The notes: generated by a model not told the origin, from the letters alone. 64,000 bases of DNA from Oscheius dolichura (GCA_932521035.1 OW051493.1:4092001-4156000); one strand, 5' to 3'; positions 9,901 to 21,158 are shown, counted from the first letter of the stretch. Program-made: numbers and translations.

Positions 9901-12097
9901 GACAGTATGCCCTGGAGGATCTGGTCGAGTGACGTCCGGATCATTGACGAGGAGCAGGTCAAGTCGATGCTGTCGCTGGGGTCACAACGGACCAAGCTCT
10001 CGGGGAGCACCAACGTGCTGATGAAGAATCACTGTCTAATCGGGGTTAACACCCATGCCACCTACAGAATGTACAACCAGCGGAAGCCGATCAATTTCAA
10101 CAGGGCGGATCTGGCCCTTCTGATGAAGGTAAGGAGACTACCAGCCAGTAGACCTCTTTTTAGATGAAACAAGTAGTCCACGATAATTTGAACCCTTTCA
10201 TCGGGATAACCTTCAACGAGAGGAGCGACATGATGATATTGTGGAAGTTCTGTGCGAGAGGCACCCTTCAAGACGTCATATACAATAACAAAATCGAATT
10301 CGATTCTAAGTTCCACGCGGCCTTTATTCGTGACCTCACCCAGGTATTCCTCCTGTCTTTCCCTCATAATGTCCCTAGGGCCTCGAGTACCTCCACCGTT
10401 CTCCGATTGGCTTCCACGGAGCTCTGACCACTTGGGCGGCCCTGATCGACAGAAACTGGATGATAAAATTGACAGATTACGGTAATTTGAGAGGTTTCCC
10501 ACTAGACACATCCTCTAGGTGTCCCCGATCCTATCCTGAGGTGGGAGAAGCAGGGATACATCGAGTGCGAGTCGGTGAAGGAGGGCAGCGAGATGGGAGG
10601 AGCCGTCCAGCAGACGACCATCTTGTACGTTGCTCCGGAGATTCGGCTAAATGACAAGAAGAACCAACGGAGACGCATGGACCAGTCTTGGGTGCAACAG
10701 GTAGGGGACCAAGATCTCCTGAGTATCGTCAATTTTAGACACAAAATGCCCGTCGTGCTGGTGATATCTATGCCCTGGGTATCGTCATCTATGAGATCCT
10801 CTTTAGAAGTCTGCCATTTAGTGATAAAGTCAGCCTCAATGGTAAGGACAGGAACGGTGGAAACGACGAAGATGTTCAGAGATAGTGGAGAAGGCCAAGG
10901 CTGGGGAGAGGATTGCCAAGCCGACCATCCGACGAGACCAGACACTCAATCCTGATCTCCAGGCCCTTCTTCAGGTGTCTTTTGTTTGTGTCCAATAATT
11001 GCCTATTTTAGGACTGTTGGAGTGAGACAATAGATCTTCGTCCCACGATTCGACGAGTCCGTATGGCCACGGAGGCCATCTTGAAATCGTAGCTCACTGT
11101 CTCTCGTTAATCTTATCTTATCCTCTAGAAAGGGAAGTCTGGTGGATCAGATGATGAGGATGATGGAGGAATACGCCGGTAACTTGGAGAAATTGGTCAA
11201 GGAGCGGACTGGACTGCTGGAGGAGGCCACCAAAAGGGCCGAGAGACTTCTGGAGCAGCTGCTGCCAAAGTGAGTCCGGAGGAGAAGGAAATAATGGTTT
11301 CAGATACGTGTCGAATGAGTTAAAGAACGGGCGGACGGTGGCCCCTCGTCTCTACACAGCCACTGTCATGTTCAGTGACATCGTCGGCTTCACCACCATG
11401 TGCTCCTCGTACACCCCCATCGAGGTGTGTTCCCTTGTCTCCTGACGACTCTTTCAGGTGGTGACCCTCCTAAACAGCATCTACACCGAATTCGACGCCA
11501 TAATCAATAGAAACGACGGCTATAAGGTTAGATAAAGCTCTGGTTGTCTAACCTCCTTCTAGGTTGAAACCATCGGAGACGCCTACATGGTCGTGTCTGG
11601 TCTTCCGGAGGAGAATAAGCGCCACGTGAGCAACATCTCCGACATTGCCCTGGATGTGATGAAGTTCCTGGCCTCCTTCCGAGTGCCGCATAAAAAGTCC
11701 GACCGAGTTCGGATGAGAATCGGCTACCACACGGGGTCTGTGACCGCGGGAGTCGTCGGACTCAACTCGCCTCGATACTGCCTCTTTGGAGATACTGTAT
11801 GTTCCGTTTTAATCCAATATCAAGCAACACTTCAGGTGACCCTGGCCCATATGATGGAATCCCACGGAGCCCCGGAGATGATCCACATGTCGGAGGAGTC
11901 CCGCCAGATTCTACGATATGAATTTCCCCAGTTCATCGTCGAACCCAGGGGAGAGACACTCTTCAAGGTCTTTTCTTTTCTCTTTCACTAATAAGACATT
12001 TCAGGGTTTTGGCATGCTCAAGACGTACTGGCTGTCGGGAAAGAACAAATTCAGCTTCGGTAAGCCGGCCGCAATGGATTCCGAGTCACTCGCCTGA
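6921..12097 (+). CDS. Receptor-type guanylyl cyclase, probably catalytically impaired
   Basis: I resolve 26 exons, with introns of about 34-46 nt apart from the large intron 2 (7148-8049), one of about 150 nt near 8921-9074, and one unresolved junction near 9845-9866. In order: signal peptide ([15 protein letters not shown]); ANF-receptor ligand domain ([37 protein letters not shown]); one TM helix ([20 protein letters not shown]); a kinase-homology domain ([40 protein letters not shown]); a coiled-coil dimerisation helix ([20 protein letters not shown]); and the cyclase domain ([43 protein letters not shown]). Both metal-binding Asp and the Glu/Cys guanine-recognition pair are present. The transition-state motif, normally VNTASRMES, reads VTLAHMMES, so both catalytic Asn and Arg are lost. 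It may be a pseudo-cyclase or heterodimer partner. Start context is TGGCAG, then ATG five bases later. Confidence 0.93.
7215..8036 (+). repeat. Dispersed repeat element, copy 2, inside guanylyl cyclase intron 2
   Basis: The block shares ordered segments with 3770-4255 (see there) and makes intron 2 of the cyclase 902 nt long, against about 40 nt for its neighbours. It is AT-rich between GC-rich exons. It has extra internal sequence, including a G-rich stretch near 7790-7825, and lacks the tRNA-like segment of copy 1. Insertion into a pre-existing short intron is the simplest reading. Confidence 0.6.
8424..8462 (+). other. GC-AG intron in guanylyl cyclase
   Basis: A 39-nt intron with donor CAG/GCTACT and acceptor TTGTAG is required to join exon KHNKWKQ to exon [10 protein letters not shown] in frame. 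Without it the frame hits stops at 8452-8454 and 8460-8462. No GT donor is available nearby. Confidence 0.7.
8997..9031. repeat. 10-bp-stem hairpin in guanylyl cyclase intron
   Basis: CTTATCCCCC near 8997 pairs with GGGGGATAAG near 9022. It lies in the roughly 150-nt intron between the exon ending near 8921 and the exon beginning at 9075. Confidence 0.6.
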
Positions 12098-12330
12098 AAA
12101 TACAGATCTTCCAATAACTTCATCATTATTGTTATTATAAAAATTCAATTAATCTTTTAATAATGTTGTGTAGATGTCTAAATCTATCAACTCCATCGAC
12201 TGGTCATTTGCACCGCCGCAAGTGACCGCCGTTGCCAGGACAACTGACCAAAATAGCCAGCCAGCTGGCAGCTCGTCCCTAGTATCTGCAATCTCTCCCT
12301 TCTAACCATATTCAGAATAAAAACAAACGG

Positions 12331-12933
12331 ATGGTAAATACGGTGGTTAGTATTTATTATTTTCCTGGTGAAGTTGGTTTAGAGATCGTCTCTCTCCTAT
12401 CAAATCCTAATCCATTACAACAAACCCTATGCCCTTTTCCTATTCCTCGCCCTGTTGGCTCTTTTCATATACAAAGGTGGGTATCTCCTCTTTAAATCCA
12501 GAAAGTTCCCCTTCAGGTAATGTTCTCCCCTACCAGACACACGTCCGAGTTATGGAATTGTTAATTATTCTATCCTTCGCCCCAGTGGAAGCTGTCCGAT
12601 TAGCCTGGGGTGAGTACCCCCTTTCCTCACACAGTTGGCCATCCTAGCGGCCAGAGGGAACCTGACAGAGACACCGGCATTCATTGGGTTCTCCCTGTTT
12701 TTGAGTGCAGCAGCCGCTGCCATCTGTGTCTATCTAGCTGTTTTTCAAAATTACGGTGAGGTGTGGTCATTCTATCAAGTCAACTCCTTCCAGTTCTGTT
12801 GATAGAGGCTATTATCGTCTACGTCGAGGCGGGGTTCCTTATTCTGGAGACGATAATTGGACTGACCCTGGTGGCTACTCTCAAAGGGTCAGTTACCCCC
12901 TAAATAAGACGAAACATTTCCAGGGCCGATTGA
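12331..12933 (+). CDS. TMEM216: Transmembrane protein 216-like (ciliary transition zone, MKS2)
   Basis: Six exons: 12331-12333 (ATG alone), 12383-12476, 12517-12609, 12647-12755, 12794-12887 and 12924-12933; introns are 36-49 nt. The product of about 135 residues has four TM helices: PYALFLFLALLALFIYKG, a helix before PVEAVRLAWAARGNLTE, GFSLFLSAAAAAICVYLAVF, and the last after QNYVLLIEAI. The motifs EAVRL...GNL and Q.YVL..E correspond to EVIRL...GNL and LQTYVLRLE of TMEM216; TMEM17 shares the first. TMEM216 is part of the MKS module that gates membrane-protein entry to cilia. In a nematode this would act in sensory neurons, where receptor guanylyl cyclases such as the one just upstream usually work. 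TTCAG lies 16 bases before the ATG. Confidence 0.78.
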
Positions 12934-12989
12934 TTGATTATTTATTTATTGGGGAAGATAGAAGTCTCTCTCGGCTCTGTTCCTAGCGA

Positions 12990-13997
12990 CTACATGCAAT
13001 TGATAAAGTTGTTTTCGTTATTGTGGTGGTCTCGGACGATGGGGTACTCCTGGCTGCATTTCCACTCGCCGTCCACGATGAACTTGAACATTATCTCGTT
13101 TCCGGAGGGCAGTCGGGCGCGGGTCTTCCACGACGAGTCACATCTTTCCATGGGGATGGAGGACCAGTTCCAGGGGGCCAGGGCCAGCTCCACGTGGTTA
13201 GCCTCGGGGAAAATGGCAGACAGTTCAATCTCTTGCTCGGATCTGAATCTATCTCTATGAATGGGGGAGAGGCCGTCCTTACTTCTCGTCAGAATGCTCA
13301 TGGACAGCGTGTTCTTCTTGTTTCTCGGTGGGGATAGTCGTCTCCAACTCGGACATCACCTCGCCGGTGAAGTCCTCCCTCTCCGATTTGTGCTCCTCCT
13401 CGTGTCGGATCGTGATCTCGTCATCCTTGTCCTCCCTGAACCCATTTTCCAGTCTTATCTTTGGCCAGGTTCTGCACGTGAACCCGGGCATTTCAACGCT
13501 GACGTGACAAGCCGCAACAAGGCGAGTTGAAAGGATCATCCATCAAATAAGTTGGCGCAAACAAATGGACAAGGACTAGTGAACGGAGAAAAGAGGACCG
13601 TATCAGTCGGGAGACGAAGATTTATGGGACGACATGGCGCACGTACCTGTAGAAATTTGATGGAGGCAGCTGCGAGAGGTCTTGGAAAGCGCCTTTCAGT
13701 GAAAATAGATGGTTCCTCAGTTCCTCGTTGTTCTTCACCAGACCGGCCACAGCTCTGAAATATGAATATTCGGTCTGCCTGGGAGGAGGACGCACTCAAG
13801 GGCTCCTGCCGCTTCGAAGGCCAGCCGTGAAAAGTTGTCCTCCTTTGCTTTGAACTCCTTCCATCGGGATTCCTGTTCAGTTTTCCTAAATATTCCATTT
13901 CTCTATCCTCAAATGAGATCTCTCACATGTTTTCGAAGTGGTATACTTGTTCGTTAAGGTCTTCGATAAGTTGGAGGACACTGCTGTATTCGGCCAT
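12990..13997 (-). CDS. CBM48 (AMPK-beta-type glycogen-binding) domain protein
   Basis: Five exons on the minus strand join cleanly: ATG at 13997, then blocks near 13874-13788, 13746-13649, 13500-13302 and 13266-12990. The N-terminal part (MAEYSSVLQLIEDLNEQVYH and the following 80 residues) is helical and charged. A middle part is acidic. The C-terminal 80 residues form a carbohydrate-binding module 48 fold: an aromatic ligand motif (LALAPWNWSSIPM), WKTRARLPSGNEIMFKFIVDGEW, and PIVRDHHNNENNFINC. This matches the glycogen-binding module of AMPK beta and of starch/glycogen adaptor proteins. No AMPK-beta C-terminal domain is present, so it is not an AMPK subunit itself. It ends 57 bp from the convergent TMEM216 gene. 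TTTGCAG lies eight bases before the ATG. Confidence 0.75.
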
Positions 13998-14738
13998 GGT
14001 TCGGACTGCAAAAAAGACACAAATTAGCAGAGAACGGGGAACGGAAGTGCAGAAAACAACAAGTGTTCGGCGGTGTTTGATGAGCCCCCAAGGGAAAAGG
14101 GAGGGTGATCTGGGGGCAGGGAGATCAAGGGGAAGGAACACTCCTCGAATGACGGATCACACCGCTGGCAGTGTTTGAAGAGTGGTGCAGGAGGGGACAC
14201 GAGGAGGAGTCTAAGCCGTGTCATGTTGTTGTGCCCCGCGTACTGAGAGACCGACCCCCGAGATTACCGGGAGAACGAGAACGAAGAATCAGCCCACCTG
14301 CCGCAGAGGACGGCGGGGAAAAGAGCAATAAAAAGCGACAGAGATGGATCACATGTTCTCTTTTACACGCAAGGAAAAGAGCTTGAAACGTGGAAGGCGT
14401 CCTTCGGTTATTTTGGTAAACAAGCTGTTAATGAACCGGCGATAAGGGCGGTCGGCCGCTGGGAGGAAGAGCACCTGCTGCTAGAAAAGGCCAGGACACA
14501 CGACGGCCGCTTGTTTGGGAGCACTTTACACTCCGTTTCTTCCTTCTGTGTAACCCTTTTTTGGAGAGAAAACAGGACTACCTACAAGGGAGACAAGGCT
14601 ATTTACGGGAAGGGGACTGTGGCGGATGCCTCTCTGCCCAGGAGGATGGCCCAGACGTCCGGGGACACGCGTCTAGACGCAAGACAGGGAGCAGAGAATA
14701 AGGAGGATTGTAGGCAGAGATAATCCGACAAGAAAAAA
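13998..14738. other. Intergenic region upstream of the CBM48 and MSP-domain genes
   Basis: The shared 5' flank of two divergent genes. I see no coding exon with both a plausible translation and splice signals, and no clear repeat. Confidence 0.55.
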
Positions 14739-15467
14739 ATGCAACACCAAGTAAGGATCAGCTATTCTCCAACTTGCCTTACCGCCAGACGGCTGTTCAA
14801 GATGGCTCTTTCACATCCGCCGAAAGAGCTCTACCCAACTGAAATAATATTTGCCCCGTTGGTCAAGGAACAAAGAAAGAAGTTGATCTTCCGGAACGAT
14901 ACGCCCCACCGGCTGGCCCTGAAGCTGCAGCCCACGGTGCCCTCCTTCGTCCAGTTGAAGCACGATGTCCTCGAGCTGCCGCCGCACAGTGTCACCGAGG
15001 ATTCCTTCATCTACAAGCCCGACGTGGTCGGCCAGTCGAAGCAGACCCTGTTGATATTCGCAAGGCCGCTGTCCCCGGAGAATAAGCGTACCGTACGCCA
15101 ATGGCTGAAGGAGCCCATGGACAAGGAGGACCGCCTCCTCGCCTTCAAGCTCGACTTCCACACCACCTCGGACCGCTTCAACGCGCAGAAGATCGTCTTG
15201 GACCTGCCCGGGAATGCCTCGCTCCACGAGGGACGGTCTGTCTTGCCCACGGACATCTTCACTGCTCGCTCCTGGCCGAATCTCTATCAGATGGCCCGGT
15301 TCGAAGAACTGAAGAGGGCTCAGATGCCGCCGCCCGTCCCGAAGCCGGCCCCTCCGCTTCGGGCTGTCGAGACTGAGGTCGACGGCGGCCTCTGGCCCCT
15401 GGTGGAGTACATCCTCCTCTTCCTGCTCTTCCTCATCGCCGTTATCAAACTCCAGTTTCTTCATTAA
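14739..15467 (+). CDS. MSP-domain protein with C-terminal membrane anchor
   Basis: A single uninterrupted ORF of 242 residues. Residues 30-125 resemble a major sperm protein (MSP/VAP-type) immunoglobulin-like domain: YPTEIIFAPLVKEQRKKLIF, RNDTPHRLALKLQPTVP and PPHSVTEDSFIYKP. A Pro-rich linker (MPPPVPKPAPPLRA) precedes a C-terminal TM helix (WPLVEYILLFLLFLIAVIKL), the layout of tail-anchored VAP and MOSPD proteins at membrane contact sites. The second Met at 14802 follows TGTTCAAG and is a credible alternative start, giving 221 residues. It is the only clearly intronless conserved gene in an intron-dense window, which suggests origin by retroposition. A role in tethering or in sperm cannot be decided from sequence. 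Confidence 0.8.
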   Translation: MQHQVRISYSPTCLTARRLFKMALSHPPKELYPTEIIFAPLVKEQRKKLIFRNDTPHRLALKLQPTVPSFVQLKHDVLELPPHSVTEDSFIYKPDVVGQSKQTLLIFARPLSPENKRTVRQWLKEPMDKEDRLLAFKLDFHTTSDRFNAQKIVLDLPGNASLHEGRSVLPTDIFTARSWPNLYQMARFEELKRAQMPPPVPKPAPPLRAVETEVDGGLWPLVEYILLFLLFLIAVIKLQFLH

Positions 15468-15553
15468 ATTTCTATACATTTCTTTCTTGTCTTTTTCCTC
15501 TCTGGTCTGAATGTTTAATGGCCGGCCGGCGGCCGTCCCATTTGCAGTATCAT

Positions 15554-17303
15554 ATGCTACTGATTGCATTTGTCATATGTACTCTTTCCTCTTTTCTCGT
15601 TGAACCCGCTCGTAAGTTCATCTTCTCTCCTCTGGGAAGGCATCGTCTTCAGCGTGTGACAACAGAACAGTCCTGATGAATGACACCTTCCTCGACTGGA
15701 CATGGGAGGGCCAGGTCTTCGAGGGAGTTGGGCAGTGTTACCATGACGTGAAGTATTTCACAACAGGAATAGGGGGGATTTCAGTTTTACATTCCGAAGG
15801 GCTACTTCCTCGTTACAAATATGGAAATGGCCGGCTGGAACAACGGCAGTGGCTACGAGTTCTGTAATTACTTCCAAGAGTGTTTCCCGTCCGTTTTCAA
15901 TTGAATTGACTCTATCAAAATATAGAAATGACTCGGAGGAGAGTGTTTGGCAACAGGTGGCCATCCCTCCTCCCACATTCAGTCTTGTACTGAAGGTTAG
16001 GGTCGACAGTGTTCCTAATATAGTCAACTACGAGATTCGCCTCGTCCCCAGTAAGTGAACCTCCTCAATAACAAAGTGGCTTATAGTGCAGGCTTTTCGA
16101 AAGAATGTCCTCCTCCCGATGGACGAGGCCGCGGACCTGTACATCTACCAAGTGGCCGAGATGTGGGAGGGATACACCTACATCTTCAGGGTGGAAGATT
16201 CCCAGCAGGTCCTCTCCATTGTCCCCTATAGTAATACCACCAAAAGCAAGGAATTGTCCAATGTCTTTCTGTATAACGGGTACAACAGCTCCTCCGCCCT
16301 TATGGGAACGTTAGTCTCTTCGCGGCAGGGCCACACCATTTCCAGTCTTTTGATGCTCGTCGACGGGGAGGAGTACCGCTCGTCGGCCTTGTCTCTCTAC
16401 ATAGCTAAGAAGGTCCTCCTCTCCCCCGTGGCCCTCGTTGTTCAGTACATGCAAAGTGGGTCCAACTGCTGGTTGAAAGACCTAATTTCAGAGAAGAATA
16501 CGGCTAAGCCGTGTGTAATCTATCCTACGGCGTCTTCTTTGACCCTGTCTCCTTCCCAGTCGACCTGTACCATTCTCAGCGACAGAACAGACGACGGTCT
16601 TCGATACACTGGCCTTACCCTCACGCTGAACAGTCTTGTTGTAAGTTTCGACAGAACATGGAGAATAACGGGGATCAGGGCGAGTCGGTGGCTGTCTTCG
16701 ACGGTTATCCCAATGAAAAGTGGTCTACCAGCCCGCTTCTCGTCTTTGGGAACACCTCCCTCCCAGGAGAACCCCCGAACCCTCGGTATCTCTCTGGCAG
16801 GGCGAGAACCCTGTATTTGAATGGAGAGTCAGCAGAATTTCTCGTGAGTAACGCTGGAGAAGGTCAGTTGCCGTTATCCACCGGATTCTCCCTCTTAGAA
16901 GAGGAAATTGTATCGTCTGATGGGGGGACAGGGACTCTCTTCAACAGTTATATCGGGCCAGGGGAACTCGAGAAGTGGCGGATGGTGAGACTGGCAGGTG
17001 GAAATGAGACAGCCGGGGGAGGGCTCTATCGATACGAATTTACCTGGATACGAAACGGAACGGCTCTGGTAGAGACGAAGAATTCGATAGAAAGGCAGGA
17101 GAGGTCATATTATACATGGGCTAATTTAGGAGAACTAGCGAAGAAGGAGATTTCGAAGTGACATCCATAGAAGTGAAACTCTCTCTTGATGGACCGGCTG
17201 AGCTGAACTACAGAATAACTTGGACCCAAGAAGGTGAGCTAGCTTTTTCACCTGGAAACGACTTTAGGAGCTCTTTCCACTACTCGACTTTCAACGGTGT
17301 TAA
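15554..17303 (+). CDS. Secreted protein with CUB-like domains (nematode type)
   Basis: The ATG at 15554 lies seven bases after TTTGCAG and opens a signal peptide (MLLIAFVICTLSSFLVEPA). Introns at 15612-15652, around 15750-15786, and a 38-nt intron beginning at 16640 restore the frame. The product contains two beta-rich segments: QFYIPKGYFLVTNMEMAGW, and a later one with STCTILSDRTDDGL and GESVAVFDGYPNEKW, the latter like the CUB motif around D.l.vydG. Several N-x-S/T sites fit secretion. The last exons (GDFEVTSIEVKLSLDG, then ELFPLLDFQRC) end at TAA 17301-17303, and AATAAA follows at 17332. In nematodes, CUB-like secreted proteins are often induced by infection; that is family knowledge, not evidence here. 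The exon structure between 16400 and 17220 is partly uncertain. Confidence 0.55.
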
Positions 17304-17331
17304 CTGCTTGTTTACTACCTTATTTCTTCCA

Positions 17332-17337
17332 ATAAAT
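17332..17337 (+). terminator. Poly(A) signal of CUB-like gene
   Basis: AATAAA 29 bp after the inferred stop codon at 17303. Confidence 0.55.
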
Positions 17338-18628
17338 ATGTATATGTATTTGTTTCATGCTAGTGATTGTCTGTTTTGCAAAACATATTTTTTGTAGTGA
17401 ACAACCCGATGAATTATAATACGTACGCAAATTGCGTACACCGTTCAAAGGACCGCTGGCACAGCTTGAAAAATTAGACGCGCGCGGGCAAATGGTTACG
17501 ATAGCGTGTCGTTTAAAAAAATTTCAACTCTTCTTTTCCGCATGTATTTTCAATATTTCTTTTTGGTAAAATGATCAGCATGTTCTAATTAGTAAAAGCA
17601 GTAAAAATCACAAAAATGCGTATGTTGCAATTGATAAAAATAACTCGAAGGGAATTTTTTTCACAGCTCGCCGAACCCAGCACTAAAGGTCGGGGCGCTC
17701 CAATGCTAAATTTGATTTTATGCATTTTCATGCGTTTTTGATGCTTTCTCTAGTCTTACCGATCCCGAATTACTATAGAAACAGAAGGAAAACACAAAAT
17801 AGGGAAGAATTGAAGAGAAATGCACCGCTCCTGAATTTTGTTTGGAAAAATCACATTTGGACTTCAAAAATAGTTTTCTGAATAAGCTCTCATGATTCTT
17901 GGTGTCAAAATGATGCTCTCGATGTGATTAGTCGTTTGCCATAAAAATTGGGCAGATCCGATGTCAGCACGTTGAGTAATATATGTTTGAAATTAAAAAA
18001 ATGCAACCCGCGAAAGGAAAATTTCAAATGTTCCGGAATTTTGCATCTTTTCTGGGTGCATCAAGAACTGTTTATTGGTACATCCAATTTCATTTATGTT
18101 TATTGCAATCGTTAGAGTACATCGAATTGTCCTTTAATGAGTTTTTTAGGCTCTCATGGACAAAATCTAAATAAATTACATCAAATTTAAGTTTATTTTC
18201 GACTTTTTTAATATCCAGAGATATCAGAATTGCTGCCAAAAACTCGTAAAAGGACAATTCGATGTGCTCTATCGATTGCAAAAAGCAGAAATGAAATCGG
18301 ATGCACCAATAAGGAGTTCTTGATGCACCCAGATGGGGCACACTTACTATGGGAAATAATTTTAATTACTGTAGCGCGCCAGTTACGTAAATCACGTCCT
18401 GTCCACGATTTGTTCTGGGCGGCGAGCTGTGTTTTGGCCAATGAAAAGCAAACGCGCCCCAAGCTACTGCGCTCAGCGAAGTGCGGGAAAAGCTGTGCCG
18501 GTGTTCCTTTAAAAGTTTTTGCTCCATTTTTCTTCTTTTCGTCTTCCTCGAGACTTTCTTCAGTTTTCATTTTCCTTTTTGACTGTCTCTCTCCCGTGCG
18601 TTTGTAAGCATTACATCCCTCTCTTTAG
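17338..18628. other. AT-rich intergenic region
   Basis: Marks the switch from GC-rich to AT-rich sequence. It contains the odd-centred perfect palindrome GTACGCAAATTGCGTAC (about 17423-17439) and the long inverted repeat at 18053-18331. No gene is supported. Confidence 0.6.
18053..18331. mobile_element. MITE-like palindromic element with ~98-bp terminal inverted repeats
   Basis: The left arm (18053-18151) and right arm (18235-18331) are inverted copies at roughly 80-85% identity by eye. They begin and end TGGGTGCATCAAGAACT / AGTTCTTGATGCACCCA. The 83-bp centre is AT-rich and non-coding. The form is that of a non-autonomous DNA transposon or foldback element. The arm divergence indicates an old insertion. 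I cannot define a target-site duplication with confidence. Confidence 0.75.
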
Positions 18629-20935
18629 ATGACGTCAGTTCGCCGTGACAATCTCTATCATGCCTTTGCCGCCCACGATACATTCACAATAGATATCGCC
18701 TCAGATGTTGGCGGATATACAGATACATCTGAAAGTGAGAATTTATTTTTATTTTTATTATAATTTACAGTACCTACTTCTGGAAAAGTTAAACGCGTTG
18801 ACATCAGACCAACCAGCTCCAAACTACTTTTTTCCAATCCTAAAATACGAACATTAGTTATTGAAATGCACAGTATCTTCAGTGAATGTCATGAAAATTT
18901 AAGAACAACAGGACAAATGGATAACACCGAGTAAGTCACATTTTTTATATTGACCAGATGCATAAGATACTCTTAATTTCGACCATTTTAGTAGCTTATT
19001 TCTATCACAAAAATACCGAAGTGTTCTTCGAAGTATAGCAGATGTCGACGATCTCGACGATCAGAATATGCGAGATGCTACTTTATGGGCCATTTATGAA
19101 TGCATGTTTCTTAAAGGTGGAGGTAATATTGCAGGCTGTATTCATTTATGAGTTTCTATGCCAGATACACCAATCTCTCTTGATTTGATAGACTGGGCTC
19201 ATGAATGTTTTATTTTTTGTCATTATTGGGCCAAAGTGGCCTCCGAAGATATTGAAAATGGCATCCCTTTTGAAGAAGGGCATTACTGGAAAGCGGTATG
19301 GCATTAACATTTACAATTACAATTACTATTGAATTCCAGGTGGCAAATTCTTTGATCTGCTGCCATTTTGACAAATGCATAGACTTCCTTCGAATTAACA
19401 AAAATGATACCGCAGTTCGTTTATTTACTGAACACCTGAGAAACTTTGATCGCCAATGGTTAACAGAGGAATCGAAGGTGGCTAACCATTTTGTTTTTAT
19501 GAAGAAGCACTATTTTAGAAATCCAAATATTTCGCTTGGCAGGATTCTTTAAAACAGATGGTTGAAGCAAAACAGTTCAATTCTAATAGAAATATCCTTT
19601 TCCTTGCACGTCTGTTAAACGGGGAAGATGAAGTAAACATATTTCGAGGTTTCAACCAATTTTTCTAGACTTTTTCTCGCTGTGCCGACGTAATAGTTAG
19701 CGAATGGTGGCACATGATGCCGTTTTATGTATTAACGCGATATCCGACTGCACCATACAACGGACTAGGCGAAATAGCCGAAGAATGTCGAGAATTCTTT
19801 AGAAAAAAAGAAGGAAGGAACAAAAGCGATGATTTAGATCCGTTTTTCGCTATATTCAACCTAGGAGATATTTCTGTTCTTCAAGTATAATTTACTAATA
19901 CTTTCTTATGTTTGTGCGTATTCCAGGACTTAATCGCTAACCCATGGCTTTCTTTACATCTTGTTGATACCATGTTTTGTTCAGAATCTTGTGAAACACC
20001 GATTCTTAAAATTAGAAATAAGTTGCTGGAAAATTATGGCGCCACACTAATGGTAAACAGCAAGTAAGCTTGGTGTTTTTCTCATAGATAAATTTTTTTT
20101 TGCAGCTTGTGGGAAGTCGGAGCGTCATATTTACTTCAGTCCGGAGTTTCTGGAAAAGTACGGGCCGAGTCTCTCATTTGTTCAATGTTAATAGAAGATG
20201 AAGATACTGCTGAAAAATTATTGAAAATATGCTCAGAGAACGACCTTGAAGATGCTAAAGTGTGCATTATTAACACAATGACCAACAAGTAAGCATATAA
20301 AAAGCAATATATATAGTATTTCTTAGTCATTTACGACAGTTATCTTGGGCGTCAGCTCTGACATGGGCTCTTCGACTTAAACATAGTAAAACTCTCGACC
20401 AAACTGTCAACGCGTAAGATAACCTGAAATTATATTATATTTACTTTTTCAGCATTGTGTGGAAAGCTTCAGAACACGAAATTAACAATTTGAGTATTGT
20501 TGAACACCTTGGTTCTGATGTAATACTTCTATCACCATCTTTGTCTTTTCTGTTCAGTTACTATCGGTATTATAAGACCTTATACACCGGGGATTCATAT
20601 GCATCATCTCAGGTGATATTTTGCCTTATATCAACATTTATATATTTAGATTCTAATGGAACTTATTGCTAGCCCCGATATTCCATCTAATTTCCATAGC
20701 ATCCTTTTTGGTCAACTAGCCTGCATTTTAAAAGAAGAAGATATTCCAATTCCACGTGAAACTATCTATGAATTGCTGTCCTTTTTTAAACAATATTACA
20801 CCGACCATTCTACAGAAGAAGATAAGGAACAAGAGAAGGTATATAGTTCACTTATGGATCTTACTGATTTTCTGTAGGCACTTTCGCTGAAACAACTCCT
20901 GTTAATGAGGTTGGCACAGTCTATTGTCCTATAAG
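18629..20935 (+). CDS. NUP85: Nucleoporin NUP85 (Y-complex subunit)
   Basis: About 13 exons with short AT-rich introns give a helical protein of about 590 residues. Landmarks in order: WAIYECMFLKG; YWKAVANSLICCHFDKCIDFL; VSEWWHMMPFYVLTRYPTAP; LGDISVLQDLIANPWLSLHLVD; LWEVGASYLLQSGVSGK; TAEKLLKICSENDLED; SWASALTWALRLKHSKT; and IVEHLGSDVILLSPSLSFL. The block LW..G..Y, then L.IC....., then ALTWALR..., then L..LG, matches the C-terminal helical region of human NUP85, a scaffold of the NUP107-160 ring complex of the nuclear pore. The ATG at 18629 follows CTCTTTAG directly (spliced-leader acceptor). The next gene starts 224 bp after the stop on the same strand, which is operon-like. Confidence 0.85.
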
Positions 20936-21158
20936 CTCGACATCCCGCGTATTAACAAATATTGTAAGCGCAGCTGACTATAAGTACATCTTGGTTCACT
21001 TCTACATACATACCAGTTTCTCGAAGTTTGTTAACATTGTTATTGTGTTACGAGTACTATTAAACTATTTGACTTTTTAATTTTATCGTACAGATTGTTG
21101 TATTTTCAAGGATTATCGTAATTTAAACGCAGAAGATAATTATTATTGTATAGCTTAG

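Noticed and set aside
14811-15569. 252-codon minus-strand ORF
   Set aside because: Antisense to the MSP-domain coding sequence; highly charged low-complexity translation typical of the opposite strand of a GC-rich gene.
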